A program made the position numbers and the translations under genes. The notes beneath the pieces were generated by a model. It worked only from the letters and a program-made list of their open reading frames with translations, was not told where the DNA came from and did no database searches. Shown here in pieces: positions 44,528 to 53,868 of a stretch of DNA of 54,995 nt. Location: NCBI GenBank assembly GCA_019695335.1, contig JAIBAF010000019.1, forward strand, positions 1 through 54,995. The letters are read 5' to 3'. Numbering within the stretch: the stretch's first letter is position 1; every line of letters begins with the position of its first letter. Source of the DNA: a bacterium. Its GTDB lineage: Bacteria > CLD3 > SB21.

Positions 44528-46065
44528 TGTATGGATTTTGAATATTGAATGATCCAATTAATTCCGACTGATGCTTCCAGGAAATTTTTGTTTTTTGACA
44601 GGTGATTATATTTTTTGAATCGACTCAACCCAATCGTCGCATCCGCCGTCAGCCTTGGAAAGGGTTGATAGAAGGTATTGAAGGAGATAGCCATTTTATC
44701 CTGGGTTTTGCCTGAGGGAAATGGCAATTTCACAAACGTCGAATCTTCAAAATCGTTACTTTGCAATGTTCTTTCACCCTCACGAGCAAAGACGGCTTCT
44801 ATAGAAAAAATAAACTTGGGAAATCCAAAATAACGGCAACTTAATGTCCAATTATCTTGATCGTTATTTGTGGCGCCTAAGCCACGTTCCAGGAAAGTGT
44901 AAGCTTGCCATGGGCGCTTTTGCTTTACATTGTAAGTGTAACTTCCCAAGCGTTCATATTCTATGTTTATTTGAGCTTCTCGGATGCCAATGTCATTTAC
45001 TTGAAAACCAAACAAAAAGCCTAACCGGTCGGAAGATGTTTTTCGATTAGGGGCCGGTTTATCAGCGCCATCCAAAATAAAATCATCGATTAGAAGTTGG
45101 CCTTTGAAATTAAATTGTTTAATCGGAATAAAGAAGTCCAGAGCAACATTTTCGTTTGCTTCTTTCTTATCGTTCAATTGCGCTGCTGCGAAAATACTAA
45201 AAGGATTTAAATACACTAGTTCAATTGGTTGATTCACTCCGCCATAGACGACAGATTCGGTAATACCGAAATTCATACCATTATTTAATTTTATATCGAG
45301 CCTGTGAGCTGAAAAATAGCGGGTAGCGTTTTGAATATTATCTAATTTTGCAAACAAACTTCTGAAAGCGATATGTTTTGTTTGAAAAGAAAAATTTATT
45401 TTGTCATAAGTGTACGGGTTACCGGATAAAATTAAACTTCGATCAGGAAATGGAGACCAATTTTCTGCATAACGGCCAATTCCAAAATTCATCTTTCCAA
45501 ATTGCCAGAAGCCGTAAGCATCTTCAAGTCGTGCGGCTAAATATTGAGTTGTTCGTCCGGAATATGTTGTATCATTAAGAATACCGTTGTCGACTCTTCC
45601 TCTGGCTGACACCGAGAAATGCTTCATTGAATAATTTATTTCAGGAAACAAAGCCCAATCTATTTCATTGTCACCATTAAATCTGTAGGTATTCATAGTA
45701 CCGGTAACACGTGAATCCAGTTGTACGTTTTCAAAATTATGATCGCTATCCAATAACAACAACTCAGAATGAAATTCTTCTTTTAAAGATTTAATCCAAA
45801 ACAGTTCTGCTTGTGACAGGATTGTTTCATCAATAGCTTTGAGCTCTTTGGCGATGTCTATGCGTTTATATGGTTTGGCGGATCGAAACAAAGAGCGAAA
45901 AAAGCCGCGATCCTCCAAAATTGAAATATACCGGTAAGCCCAGTGATCAAGGTAGAGAAAAGTAGACGAATAACCGCTTTCTCCTGCTTCTTGCCCCAAC
46001 GCAGTTTTTGTTTCGATCAAACTAATAGTCAAGGTTATTAGAATTGTATACGATATTATTTTCAA
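44524..46065 (-). CDS. Outer-membrane barrel, Wzi-like capsule assembly protein
   Basis: This 513-residue protein has a signal peptide (1-24, ending ALGQEAG). It has a short helical start with DHWAYRYISILEDRGFF, which looks like the region preceding Wzi-type barrels. After about 110 there are many amphipathic strands with aromatic girdles (AYGFWQFGKMNFGIGRYAENWSPF). Wzi-family barrels bind and anchor capsular polysaccharide. The start is TTG and overlaps the stop of the upstream transferase by four bases (TTGA). The family call is moderate; barrel nature is clearer than the exact family. Confidence 0.75.
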   Translation of the reverse strand: MKIISYTILITLTISLIETKTALGQEAGESGYSSTFLYLDHWAYRYISILEDRGFFRSLFRSAKPYKRIDIAKELKAIDETILSQAELFWIKSLKEEFHSELLLLDSDHNFENVQLDSRVTGTMNTYRFNGDNEIDWALFPEINYSMKHFSVSARGRVDNGILNDTTYSGRTTQYLAARLEDAYGFWQFGKMNFGIGRYAENWSPFPDRSLILSGNPYTYDKINFSFQTKHIAFRSLFAKLDNIQNATRYFSAHRLDIKLNNGMNFGITESVVYGGVNQPIELVYLNPFSIFAAAQLNDKKEANENVALDFFIPIKQFNFKGQLLIDDFILDGADKPAPNRKTSSDRLGFLFGFQVNDIGIREAQINIEYERLGSYTYNVKQKRPWQAYTFLERGLGATNNDQDNWTLSCRYFGFPKFIFSIEAVFAREGERTLQSNDFEDSTFVKLPFPSGKTQDKMAISFNTFYQPFPRLTADATIGLSRFKKYNHLSKNKNFLEASVGINWIIQYSKSIQ

Positions 46066-47171
46066 TCGATTATCTCAGATTTGTCATTTTGTGGTTTTTC
46101 ATCATCATCGTGAACATCTAACTGGCCTTCAGCTTGTAATTTGATAATGGATATAAATTTGACAAATAAAAATGTGAAAAGAGCGACAAAAAACAGAACG
46201 CCCATGATAAATGTATTGAACCGATTGAACGTCGCGAATAGAAAAGCCATGACCCCGAAAAATAGGCAGATGACATACAATACAATCACCGTTTTCTGAT
46301 GGCTGTAGCCGTATGATAAAAGTACATGGTGGATATGTTCTCGATCGGCAACGAAAATGTTTTTTTTGGCTTTGGCTCTTCTGAAAATAGCCATGGCTGT
46401 ATCGATAATAGGGTAGCCGAGAGCAATTAGTGGGGTCAGAATTGCAAAACTCACGGCTGTTTTTTGCGAACTGACCAAGCCGAGTGCGGCGATCACAAGA
46501 CCTATAAACATACTTCCCGTATCGCCCATAAATATTTTTGCCGGATAAAAATTGTGCCTCAAAAATCCTAATAAACTACCGGTAAGGCCTATGCTCAACA
46601 ATGCGACATATGTTTTTCCAAAATAAAGGCCGATGAGAAATATCGTCATGGATATAATCAAACTGACACCGGAAGCGAGGCCGTCAAGGCCATCTACTAG
46701 ATTAATGGCATTAATAATTCCTATCACCCATAAAATGGTTAAAGGATAGCTAAACATTCCTAATTCTATGATTGGACCGATAGGATTGGAAATAGCTTCA
46801 ATCTTGTAGCCAAACAGTATAAGAATAATTGCAGCCACAATTTGAAAAATCAATTTCAGCCATGGTTTGATATTACGCAAATCGTCGATGATACCGACCA
46901 TGACGATAAAGGATGATGCAGCAAATAATCCAACCAATTGTGTTTCACGTTCTTCATATAAGGAAGGATAGCGAAAATAGGCAATGACCAAACTAACACA
47001 AAAACCAAAATAAATGGCTACGCCGCCTAATCTAGGGATCGCTCGGGTGTGAACTTTTCTTGCATCAGGTTTATCGACGAACCCTTTCCGAAGTAATAAA
47101 TTCTTGATTAAAGGAGTTAATATAAACGATACAATTAGTCCGCTCAAAAATATGATTAAGTACGCGAGCAC
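46062..47171 (-). CDS. Undecaprenyl-phosphate sugar-1-phosphate transferase (WecA/MraY superfamily)
   Basis: This 369-residue polytopic protein (about 11 membrane segments) starts glycan assembly by moving a sugar-1-phosphate from a UDP-sugar to undecaprenyl phosphate. Signatures are DKPDARKVHTRAIPRLGG, the Asp-rich NAINLVDGLDGLASG, the catalytic MGDTGSMFIGL, and HIHHVLLSYGYSH, which is typical of the WecA/TagO branch. The C-terminus has a charged tail. The start is GTG. It lies eight bases downstream of the WecG/TagA transferase, and both may act in the first steps of the same polymer. The sugar is not known. Confidence 0.93.
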   Translation of the reverse strand: MLAYLIIFLSGLIVSFILTPLIKNLLLRKGFVDKPDARKVHTRAIPRLGGVAIYFGFCVSLVIAYFRYPSLYEERETQLVGLFAASSFIVMVGIIDDLRNIKPWLKLIFQIVAAIILILFGYKIEAISNPIGPIIELGMFSYPLTILWVIGIINAINLVDGLDGLASGVSLIISMTIFLIGLYFGKTYVALLSIGLTGSLLGFLRHNFYPAKIFMGDTGSMFIGLVIAALGLVSSQKTAVSFAILTPLIALGYPIIDTAMAIFRRAKAKKNIFVADREHIHHVLLSYGYSHQKTVIVLYVICLFFGVMAFLFATFNRFNTFIMGVLFFVALFTFLFVKFISIIKLQAEGQLDVHDDDEKPQNDKSEIID

Positions 47172-47179
47172 AAACGTTC

Positions 47180-47995
47180 CTACTCTAAAATCAGTTTTTT
47201 AGAAAAGTTATATTGGGTCTTATTATCAACATTCAATCGGAAGTATTTCTTTGCAATTGTCAACAAGGCAAACTTTGGTAACGCAATCATCCTGGGAGCG
47301 CGAAAAGGTTGTTGAAGTAACCTAAAAAGCCATTCCAGATGCATGTTCAACATCCATCGAGGGGGACGGGGAACGTTGTTTGTTACAGCGTCGAAGCTTC
47401 CGCCAACACCCATTAGTAATGGAATATTCGATCCTAAAGCGACGGCTTCAGATTGGATCAGCTTTATCAGATCTTCTTGAATTTTCGCTCCCATAGCCAC
47501 AAGAACAATATCCGGTTGAGCTTTTACAATTTCTTTTGCTACTTCAATTTCTGACGTTTGGTCGGCAAAATATCCGTTTCTGATTCCGCAGATTATCAAG
47601 TTTGGGTAGTCTTTGAGAAACAGATCACGGGTTTTTTCAACAATATTTTGTGCGGCGCCAACCAGATATATTTTAAACTTATTTTCCGCTGCCAATTTCA
47701 CAAGGTCTAACATGAGGTCGCAGCCGGGAATAGGTTTGTACTTTTTACGGGAAAAGCGAGACATGGCCCAAGCAATACCATAGGCGTCCGGGTACACAAG
47801 GTCTGCTTCATGAATGTGTAAAGCTAGTTCGTGTTCTTTACGCGCGCGGCAAACTTTGATGGGATTTAAGGCCATGAGGTGATGGGATACCTCGTGACGG
47901 ACAATCCATTGTCTAACTAAATCCAAAATTTCAGTTCTCGACAAAGTTGTTGTATGAAATCCCAGGACATCTATTGTTTGATTCGATGGCGACAT
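47180..47995 (-). CDS. WecG/TagA/CpsF-family glycosyltransferase
   Basis: This 271-residue GT26 enzyme adds the second sugar to the lipid-linked first sugar. Signatures are NPIKVCRARKEHELALHIHEADLVYPDAYGIAWAMSR, PGCDLMLDLVKLA, IYLVGAAQNIVEK, and LMGVGGSFDAVTNNVPRPPRWM followed by LEWLFRLLQQPFR. The ATG at 47995 begins one base after the TGA of the second carbamoyltransferase. The frame is open 11 codons further upstream, but those residues belong to the overlapping end of that gene. Paired with the WecA-like gene downstream. Confidence 0.93.
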   Translation of the reverse strand: MSPSNQTIDVLGFHTTTLSRTEILDLVRQWIVRHEVSHHLMALNPIKVCRARKEHELALHIHEADLVYPDAYGIAWAMSRFSRKKYKPIPGCDLMLDLVKLAAENKFKIYLVGAAQNIVEKTRDLFLKDYPNLIICGIRNGYFADQTSEIEVAKEIVKAQPDIVLVAMGAKIQEDLIKLIQSEAVALGSNIPLLMGVGGSFDAVTNNVPRPPRWMLNMHLEWLFRLLQQPFRAPRMIALPKFALLTIAKKYFRLNVDNKTQYNFSKKLILE

Positions 47996-47996
47996 A

Positions 47997-49718
47997 TCAG
48001 GATTTGTTCCAATCCATTTCGACAACATAGTTGCCTATGGCCAGCGCATGAATTTTACTTTGCTCGAAGGCTGAAATCGCTTCGGAGGGCGTTCTTACAA
48101 TAGGTTCTTCATGCATGTTGAAACTGGTGTTAACTAAGATCGAATGACCGGTCAGCTTTTTGAATTCTTTCAATATGTTATAGTACGAGCGATTAATGGA
48201 TTCAGTCACAATTTGTGGTCGTGCTGTTTTATCGACATGAGTGATCGCGGGTGCTGATTCGCTACACTTTGTTGTGACGTCATAGGTCAGTGTCATAAAT
48301 TCTGCAGCATAAGAATGATCGCCGCTGAAATTGACAAGATAGTCCGGAGCGTCTTCCTTCAAAACTACCGGAGCAAAAGGCATAAATTCAGTGCGGTTTA
48401 ATTGTTCATTTAGCCATGAATTAACCGAGCGGTCGGCGCAGTGATAAAGAATGGATCGATTGCCTAATGCGCGCGGTCCATATTCCATTTTGCCGTTAAA
48501 ACGAGCAACGATTTTTTTCTGGGACAATATTTGTGCGATAACCGTTTCGACGTTATCATATCGCTTGTAAGGATATCCGGAATCTTTCAATGCCGATTCG
48601 ATTTCTGTGTCGGTAAATTCACTGCCCAAATAAACATCATGCATGCGATAGGGGCGAAAAGAAGGATTTTTCCTGAAATAAAGATCAAAAGCTGCGCCGG
48701 CAGCAAGACCGCCATCACCCATATTGGGGAAAATATAAATCTCTTCAGCATTAGCCCGCTTCCAAACTTCCTGATTTAATTTAACGTTGGAAAAAACACC
48801 GCCACTCAAAGCAATTCGTTTTGCCCCTGTTTTTTTAACAGCATCAGCAACATATTGCGATACCATATCTTCAAAATAATCCTGTATTCCTGCGGCGATA
48901 TCTTCTTTAGAATACGGCTTTAGCAATTTTTCCAAAACCCTTAATTCAGCTTGTAACCAACCGCCTTTATTGATGAAAGAAAATTTTTTCGAATCGTATT
49001 GGATTCGTCTGGAAAAGATTTCTTTTGTTTTTTCCGGATTACCGAATGCCGCCAATCCGGTGACTTTACCTTCATGTCGTAAAGCAATAAATCCTAAAAG
49101 GTGAGTAACATAACAGTAGTAAAAGCCGGGTGAGTGATAGGCGGGGATGGAATTGATCAATTGCATCTTGCCGTCTTTACAATCATAAACTCTTGAACAA
49201 TATCCGTCGCCGCTGCCATCAAGAGATAAAGAAAGGCAGTCATTCCATCCGGATGTATAATATGCTGAAGCGGCATGGCACAAATGGTGATCAACGAATT
49301 CCATGGGTGCAGCAATGCCGAATTCTTTGAATTTAGTTTCGAGTTCTGTCGTACCTCTGAAAATAGAAGTTTCAAAAACTTTTCTGGTCGCCTTGGTTCC
49401 GATATCGGTTCCCATGAGTAAACCGGTCAATGGCGTGTTGCTCAATTCGGCAACGAATGTCCGAAAAAAACCAACGGATTCATACCCGAATTCGAGAGGT
49501 TTGGCGCGTGTTGAACTCGTTCCGGCTATGGCTATCGCGTCTATGCTTTTCGGATCTATTTTGGCTATACGCATACATTCAGCAATGGCAAGAGTCGGAA
49601 ATCCCCAATACATCTTCTGGCGATTCAGACGTTCTTCATTGATTGCACAAACCATTTTACCATCTGCAATAATAGCTGCACCGGCGTCGTGCCCTGTACT
49701 GATGCCTAGAATGATCAT
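47997..49718 (-). CDS. Carbamoyltransferase, NodU/CmcH/TobZ type (second copy)
   Basis: This 573-residue enzyme belongs to the same family as the gene at 41691. It starts ILGISTGHDAGAAII and has the metal motif HHLCH (144-148) and the Kae1-like ALSGGVFSNVKLN. The C-terminal part has YGPRALGNRSIL, FMPFAPVVL and VNTSFNMHEEPIV. The gap between the family start and HHxxH is about 20 residues longer than in the first copy, and the C-terminal half is shorter. The stop of the upstream alpha/alpha-barrel gene overlaps its start by four bases. Two different carbamoyltransferases in one locus suggest two acceptor sites on the glycan. Confidence 0.94.
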   Translation of the reverse strand: MIILGISTGHDAGAAIIADGKMVCAINEERLNRQKMYWGFPTLAIAECMRIAKIDPKSIDAIAIAGTSSTRAKPLEFGYESVGFFRTFVAELSNTPLTGLLMGTDIGTKATRKVFETSIFRGTTELETKFKEFGIAAPMEFVDHHLCHAASAYYTSGWNDCLSLSLDGSGDGYCSRVYDCKDGKMQLINSIPAYHSPGFYYCYVTHLLGFIALRHEGKVTGLAAFGNPEKTKEIFSRRIQYDSKKFSFINKGGWLQAELRVLEKLLKPYSKEDIAAGIQDYFEDMVSQYVADAVKKTGAKRIALSGGVFSNVKLNQEVWKRANAEEIYIFPNMGDGGLAAGAAFDLYFRKNPSFRPYRMHDVYLGSEFTDTEIESALKDSGYPYKRYDNVETVIAQILSQKKIVARFNGKMEYGPRALGNRSILYHCADRSVNSWLNEQLNRTEFMPFAPVVLKEDAPDYLVNFSGDHSYAAEFMTLTYDVTTKCSESAPAITHVDKTARPQIVTESINRSYYNILKEFKKLTGHSILVNTSFNMHEEPIVRTPSEAISAFEQSKIHALAIGNYVVEMDWNKS

Positions 49719-50893
49719 TGTTCTCCTTGATGATTGAATATTCCACCAGCAGTCTTATAGGTCGTAAGCGCATGATACATCCACGCTTGCGACCAGCGCA
49801 TGTACGAGATCGTATTCGTAAAAAATTTACGGCGTTGAAAATAGAAAAAGCCCTTTTTGCTCTGCATATTATTTAAAATCCAGAAAATCAAATTGTTCAA
49901 AACTTCATCGCTTTTTTCATGATAACTCTTCAACTTTACTAAAGTCACAATACCTTGCGCTGCGCTGTGTATGTCAACCGGATAAGTGTGATTATGGTAA
50001 TATTTTGGTGTTCCGTCATTCAAAAAAAAATGGGAAATGAAAAATTCATATCCTTTTTGCAAGTTGGGAATGTATGATGAATCGTTAACTCCACGAATAT
50101 ATTGGTCCAATGACTCAAGAACAAATCCGGTATGAAAACTGTCGATCCATTTTTGAATGTTTGTTTCAGCATAATGCCATGACCCATCGGCCTGTTGATA
50201 ACGCATGACGTAGGAGACTGAACGGCGTGCATAGTCTGATAACACGGGTTCTTTAGTATAACCGAATACTCTCGCAAGGAGTGCTCCACCCAGAATATTG
50301 GCGTTATGAACTTTCAGTTGGTCGATCGGGGTATAGCTGAAACAAATCGAGTCATTTTCTTCAGTATGATGAAGATCATTCAAAATAAAGTCGCAAGCAC
50401 TGCGGGCAATTTCAAGAAATTGATTATTATTCGTTGCATCAAAGGCGTCTAAAAAAGCATTAGCTATATACGATGTATTGACAATAGTCGGTGTAAATTT
50501 AGGCACAAAGAAAACCCGGCTTTGCCAATCAAAATTATAACCCCAGCATTTCCCTGAATAGCCTTTACTTGCTAAGTTTTGCAATAACTTAGCCAAAAAC
50601 TCAAGCTTTTTCAAATAGTTTTTGTCACCAGTAGCCCGATAGAGCTTTGATGTTGCTGATAAGCATAAGCCCAACCCTTTTGGGTTATGCCCTTTGGGTA
50701 TCAAAAGCAGCGGGCGTACATTGATAGGAGATAGTTTGAGTGCCTGAATATAGGCTATTCGTAACTTTTTCTGTTTGAAACTGAGCGCCGATAAAATCGG
50801 ACTGTTCAGTGCATCATAACAATCGTAACCTTTGTAAGATTCCTTTTCAATATAGCGTTCAAGGTCAGAAAGTGCGGTTGTAATGTCGATCAT
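49715..50893 (-). CDS. Alpha/alpha-barrel protein of polysaccharide loci, function unknown
   Basis: This 392-residue protein has no signal peptide. It is built of repeated paired helices such as YIANAFLDAFDATNNNQFLEIARSACDFIL and ILGGALLARVFGYTKEPVLSDYARRSVSYVM. A glycine/aromatic loop QQADGSWHYAE resembles the loops of terpene-cyclase-type or six-hairpin glycosidase-like barrels. Proteins of this kind are found beside bi-domain oxidoreductases in polysaccharide clusters. Some are labelled prenyltransferase-like, but I see no DXDD-type motif that would support that. It overlaps the second carbamoyltransferase start by four bases. The chemistry is unknown. Confidence 0.75.
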   Translation of the reverse strand: MIDITTALSDLERYIEKESYKGYDCYDALNSPILSALSFKQKKLRIAYIQALKLSPINVRPLLLIPKGHNPKGLGLCLSATSKLYRATGDKNYLKKLEFLAKLLQNLASKGYSGKCWGYNFDWQSRVFFVPKFTPTIVNTSYIANAFLDAFDATNNNQFLEIARSACDFILNDLHHTEENDSICFSYTPIDQLKVHNANILGGALLARVFGYTKEPVLSDYARRSVSYVMRYQQADGSWHYAETNIQKWIDSFHTGFVLESLDQYIRGVNDSSYIPNLQKGYEFFISHFFLNDGTPKYYHNHTYPVDIHSAAQGIVTLVKLKSYHEKSDEVLNNLIFWILNNMQSKKGFFYFQRRKFFTNTISYMRWSQAWMYHALTTYKTAGGIFNHQGEQ

Positions 50894-50908
50894 GAATCCT
50901 ATTTAAAT

Positions 50909-53143
50909 TTAAGCGCGAAGATGTTCGGTGTGAATGCGCGATAAACCCATCAGAAAATCCTGCCTTTCATCCAGTTGTATTTCTACAGGCAGACCGGTAT
51001 TAATCGATTCTAATATTTTGAAAGTGGCAATAGTTGCATTGACAGAATCCCGAAAAGGGATGGGGGAATCATTGCCTGATTCAATGCTTTTGATAAAATG
51101 TTCAAGAGCGCTATGATATCCTTTGTCTTGTTTCGAGCCTCCGAATGTTTTGACTTTGCCATGTCTCGAAAACGTTACTTGTTTGAAATCATCAATTACT
51201 GCAATTGAATTTTCACAAAACATTTCAATGCGTTCTTTAGGAAACGTTCGATCGCCGGATGCGGTATAAATAATATGGCCAATGGATCCATCTCTGAATT
51301 TAAAAGTAATACTGATATTGTCTTTGCTCATCATATCGTCACGTGTGATCGAAATAGTATCGGCATAAACTTTAATGGGCAAGGAACCTGTCAGAAACAT
51401 TAAGAGATCGACGAAATGACAAACTTCGCCGATGATGCGCCCTCCGCCTTCGATCGGATCTTGCGTCCAATGTTCTTTAGGAACAAATCCGGCGTTGATG
51501 CGATAAGTAATCGTCACCGGTTGAATTTTTTTATCGAAGAATTTTTTAGTCTCAACGATCGTTGGTGCAAAACGCCGGTTGAATCCTACCATGACACGGC
51601 CGTTAAACTCTTGATAGGCTTCGATAACTTGATTAAGCTGTTCAACACTCAATGCCAGCGGTTTTTCTACAAAGATGGATTTGCCACGTTTAATTCCTTC
51701 GATTACGTAAGGCGCGTGGAGGTTATGGCGGGTTGCAACAAAAACACAATCGATATCGGTTTGATTTAGAATCTCGTTATTATCGGTTGTAGCCGATAAG
51801 AATTTAAATTTTTTTGCAACGTTGGAAGCGGTGACGCCACGCGATGTTGAAACCGAAACAAGTTCGACTCGTTTTTTATTTTTCTTCAAAATCGGTAACA
51901 AATAATTTTGAGCGAAATTACCCGCGCCAATAAACCCGATTTTTACTTTTCCTTCACTTGGTGATCGATTATAATCAGTAATGGGAATGATCGTTTCTGC
52001 TTGTATCTCGTGTCGATGCGTGTAAGTCAGTAAAATGCCTATATAGCGTTCACGTTTTTTTGATTTTCCTGAAATCAGATTATAGGCATCTTCCGCATCC
52101 TCAATTTTGAAACGATGGGTGGTTATGCTTTGCAGGTCAATTTTTTTTGCAGCAATTAGATTCAAAAACGATATCATGTTACGATTTTCTGTCCAGCGAA
52201 CATATCCATATGGATAATCAATACCTCGTTCTTCATAAAAAATATCATAACGGCCTGGTCCATATGAACGGGAAAAACGTACATCGATTTCTTTTTCATA
52301 AAACGGGCTCCGTGGGATATCGGCCGGTACACCTCCCACAATGATCAACTTGCCCTTATTGCGAAGAATCTCTCCCGATAATACAATCGGTTCGTTGGTA
52401 GGGGTAGCCGCTGTCACGATAGCACAGTCAACACCATAGCCATCGGTAGATTTTTCAATGATCGGCATATAGTTATCCGATGCAAGGATCGTGTAATCGG
52501 CGCCAAGGGACGAGGCGGTTTTGCAGGCATCTTCAGAAATATCTAGTCCAATAACCCGACAGCCGGCTGCTTTGAGAATCTGAACTGTAATCAAGCCGAT
52601 CAATCCAAGACCAACCACAACAACATTTTCACCGATGCTCACTTCGGCTTGACGAACTCCTTGCATGGCGATAGCGCCTAATGTCGAATACGCTGCTTCA
52701 TCAAGTTGAACACTTTCGGGAACTTTTGCTGCAAGATTTTGTGGGACGAAAATAACGTCAGCATGTGAAGCATAACCTTGGCCTGCACAGGCAACACGGT
52801 CACCAACGGCAAAATCATTTACATTTTCGGCAACGGCTACGACTATACCCGAACTGCTGTATCCGAGCGGAACAGGAGTATCCAGTTTGTTTTTTACTAA
52901 CTGGATTGTCGTCATCAAGCCGTCACGCTTAGCTGTATTGATGACTTTTTTAACTAGATCCGGACGGCTTTGCGCCTTTCCAATCAAGCTTTTTTGAGCC
53001 GTCTCGACAGTGGTGCGTTCCGTTCCGGCGCTGATCAGTGAAAACATATTTTTGACTAAAATTCCGCCGGCTTGCAGTGCGGGAGGCGGCACATTGTCAA
53101 CTTTCAATTCGCCGTTGTTGTAATTTTGAATGACTTGCAGCAA
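50909..53143 (-). CDS. Bi-domain oxidoreductase: medium-chain dehydrogenase fused to Gfo/Idh/MocA dehydrogenase
   Basis: This 744-residue protein joins two NAD(P)-dependent modules. Residues 1-365 are a zinc-alcohol-dehydrogenase-like fold with VPLGYSSSGIV and the Rossmann motif VVVGLGLIGLITVQ (about 172). The usual catalytic zinc Cys near the start is replaced (FSLISAGTERT). Residues about 390-744 are a Gfo/Idh/MocA dehydrogenase with GFIGAGNFAQN, FVEKPLALS (the conserved EKP) and GGGRIIGEVCHFVD. This fusion is a recurrent member of exopolysaccharide loci and probably modifies a nucleotide sugar or sugar-linked intermediate. The substrate is not known. It lies seven bases after the methyltransferase gene. 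Confidence 0.92.
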   Translation of the reverse strand: MLQVIQNYNNGELKVDNVPPPALQAGGILVKNMFSLISAGTERTTVETAQKSLIGKAQSRPDLVKKVINTAKRDGLMTTIQLVKNKLDTPVPLGYSSSGIVVAVAENVNDFAVGDRVACAGQGYASHADVIFVPQNLAAKVPESVQLDEAAYSTLGAIAMQGVRQAEVSIGENVVVVGLGLIGLITVQILKAAGCRVIGLDISEDACKTASSLGADYTILASDNYMPIIEKSTDGYGVDCAIVTAATPTNEPIVLSGEILRNKGKLIIVGGVPADIPRSPFYEKEIDVRFSRSYGPGRYDIFYEERGIDYPYGYVRWTENRNMISFLNLIAAKKIDLQSITTHRFKIEDAEDAYNLISGKSKKRERYIGILLTYTHRHEIQAETIIPITDYNRSPSEGKVKIGFIGAGNFAQNYLLPILKKNKKRVELVSVSTSRGVTASNVAKKFKFLSATTDNNEILNQTDIDCVFVATRHNLHAPYVIEGIKRGKSIFVEKPLALSVEQLNQVIEAYQEFNGRVMVGFNRRFAPTIVETKKFFDKKIQPVTITYRINAGFVPKEHWTQDPIEGGGRIIGEVCHFVDLLMFLTGSLPIKVYADTISITRDDMMSKDNISITFKFRDGSIGHIIYTASGDRTFPKERIEMFCENSIAVIDDFKQVTFSRHGKVKTFGGSKQDKGYHSALEHFIKSIESGNDSPIPFRDSVNATIATFKILESINTGLPVEIQLDERQDFLMGLSRIHTEHLRA

Positions 53144-53150
53144 GGTAACC

Positions 53151-53864
53151 TCAACCAGTTTTTTTACATTTTAAAAAATACATCATTCCTAAACAAGAAT
53201 GGCTCATCCATGATTGGATAAATTTTGAATTTTCGAAAGGACCGGCATAATAAAGGGATGTCAAAGTGCTCAGACCGAATTTTTGTAATTGCAGCTGTAT
53301 TTCGGTTGAACGGTATTGATGATGCTGGTATTCAAGATAACTTGGTTTGATCGTTTTTGACAATCGCAATAAGCTCTTTCGCATAATAGCTGATAATTTT
53401 TCAAACCATCGTAACAGGCTGCTTTTATTTGGAACGGATAGAATCAAAATGCCATCCTTCTTAAGCACGCGCGATATTTCACGCAAAGCTTTTTCATCAT
53501 TTTCTATCCACTCCAAAACGCTGATACAGGTAATGAGATCAAATGTCGCATCAGGAAAATTGAGCGCTGTTGCATCGCCGACTGCAAAAGTAGCATTCAT
53601 GTTGTTTTGTGAAAATAATAATCGGGCTTCTCCGATCATGTCTTCAGATACGTCGATGCCCGTCACACGCGCATCAGACTGGGCGAAGTAGAAACTGATC
53701 ATGCCGCTACCACAGCCAAGGTCGAGAATGGCCTTATCTTTTATCGAAACATCGTTTGAAAGTTCCTGAATTTTATTAAGCCTTTGTTGAAAAAGACGGC
53801 TTTTTTTGTAATTCAGATTCCAGCGTGAGGCGACTTGGTCAAAAAAAACTTTGGTATCCGTCAT
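53151..53864 (-). CDS. Class I SAM-dependent methyltransferase
   Basis: This 237-residue protein starts MTDTKVFFDQVASRW. The SAM site is ILDLGCGSGMISFYFA (motif I, about 48-60), VTGIDVSEDMI (motif II), and LITCISVLEWIENDEKALREISRVLKKDGILILSVP (motifs III-IV). The ATG at 53864 is chosen because the start matches the family and lies four bases after the DUF5989 stop; the longer upstream frame overlaps DUF5989 and is rejected. It may methylate a sugar or a lipid-linked glycan. A hydrophobic, basic stretch in the C-terminal half (about 150-185) could lie on the membrane. Confidence 0.88.
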   Translation of the reverse strand: MTDTKVFFDQVASRWNLNYKKSRLFQQRLNKIQELSNDVSIKDKAILDLGCGSGMISFYFAQSDARVTGIDVSEDMIGEARLLFSQNNMNATFAVGDATALNFPDATFDLITCISVLEWIENDEKALREISRVLKKDGILILSVPNKSSLLRWFEKLSAIMRKSLLRLSKTIKPSYLEYQHHQYRSTEIQLQLQKFGLSTLTSLYYAGPFENSKFIQSWMSHSCLGMMYFLKCKKTG

Positions 53865-53868
53865 TGAA

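Noticed and set aside
49715-50893. Prenyltransferase or terpene-cyclase function for the alpha/alpha-barrel protein
   Set aside because: No DXDD-type or QW-repeat set is present; only the general helical-barrel pattern is shared.
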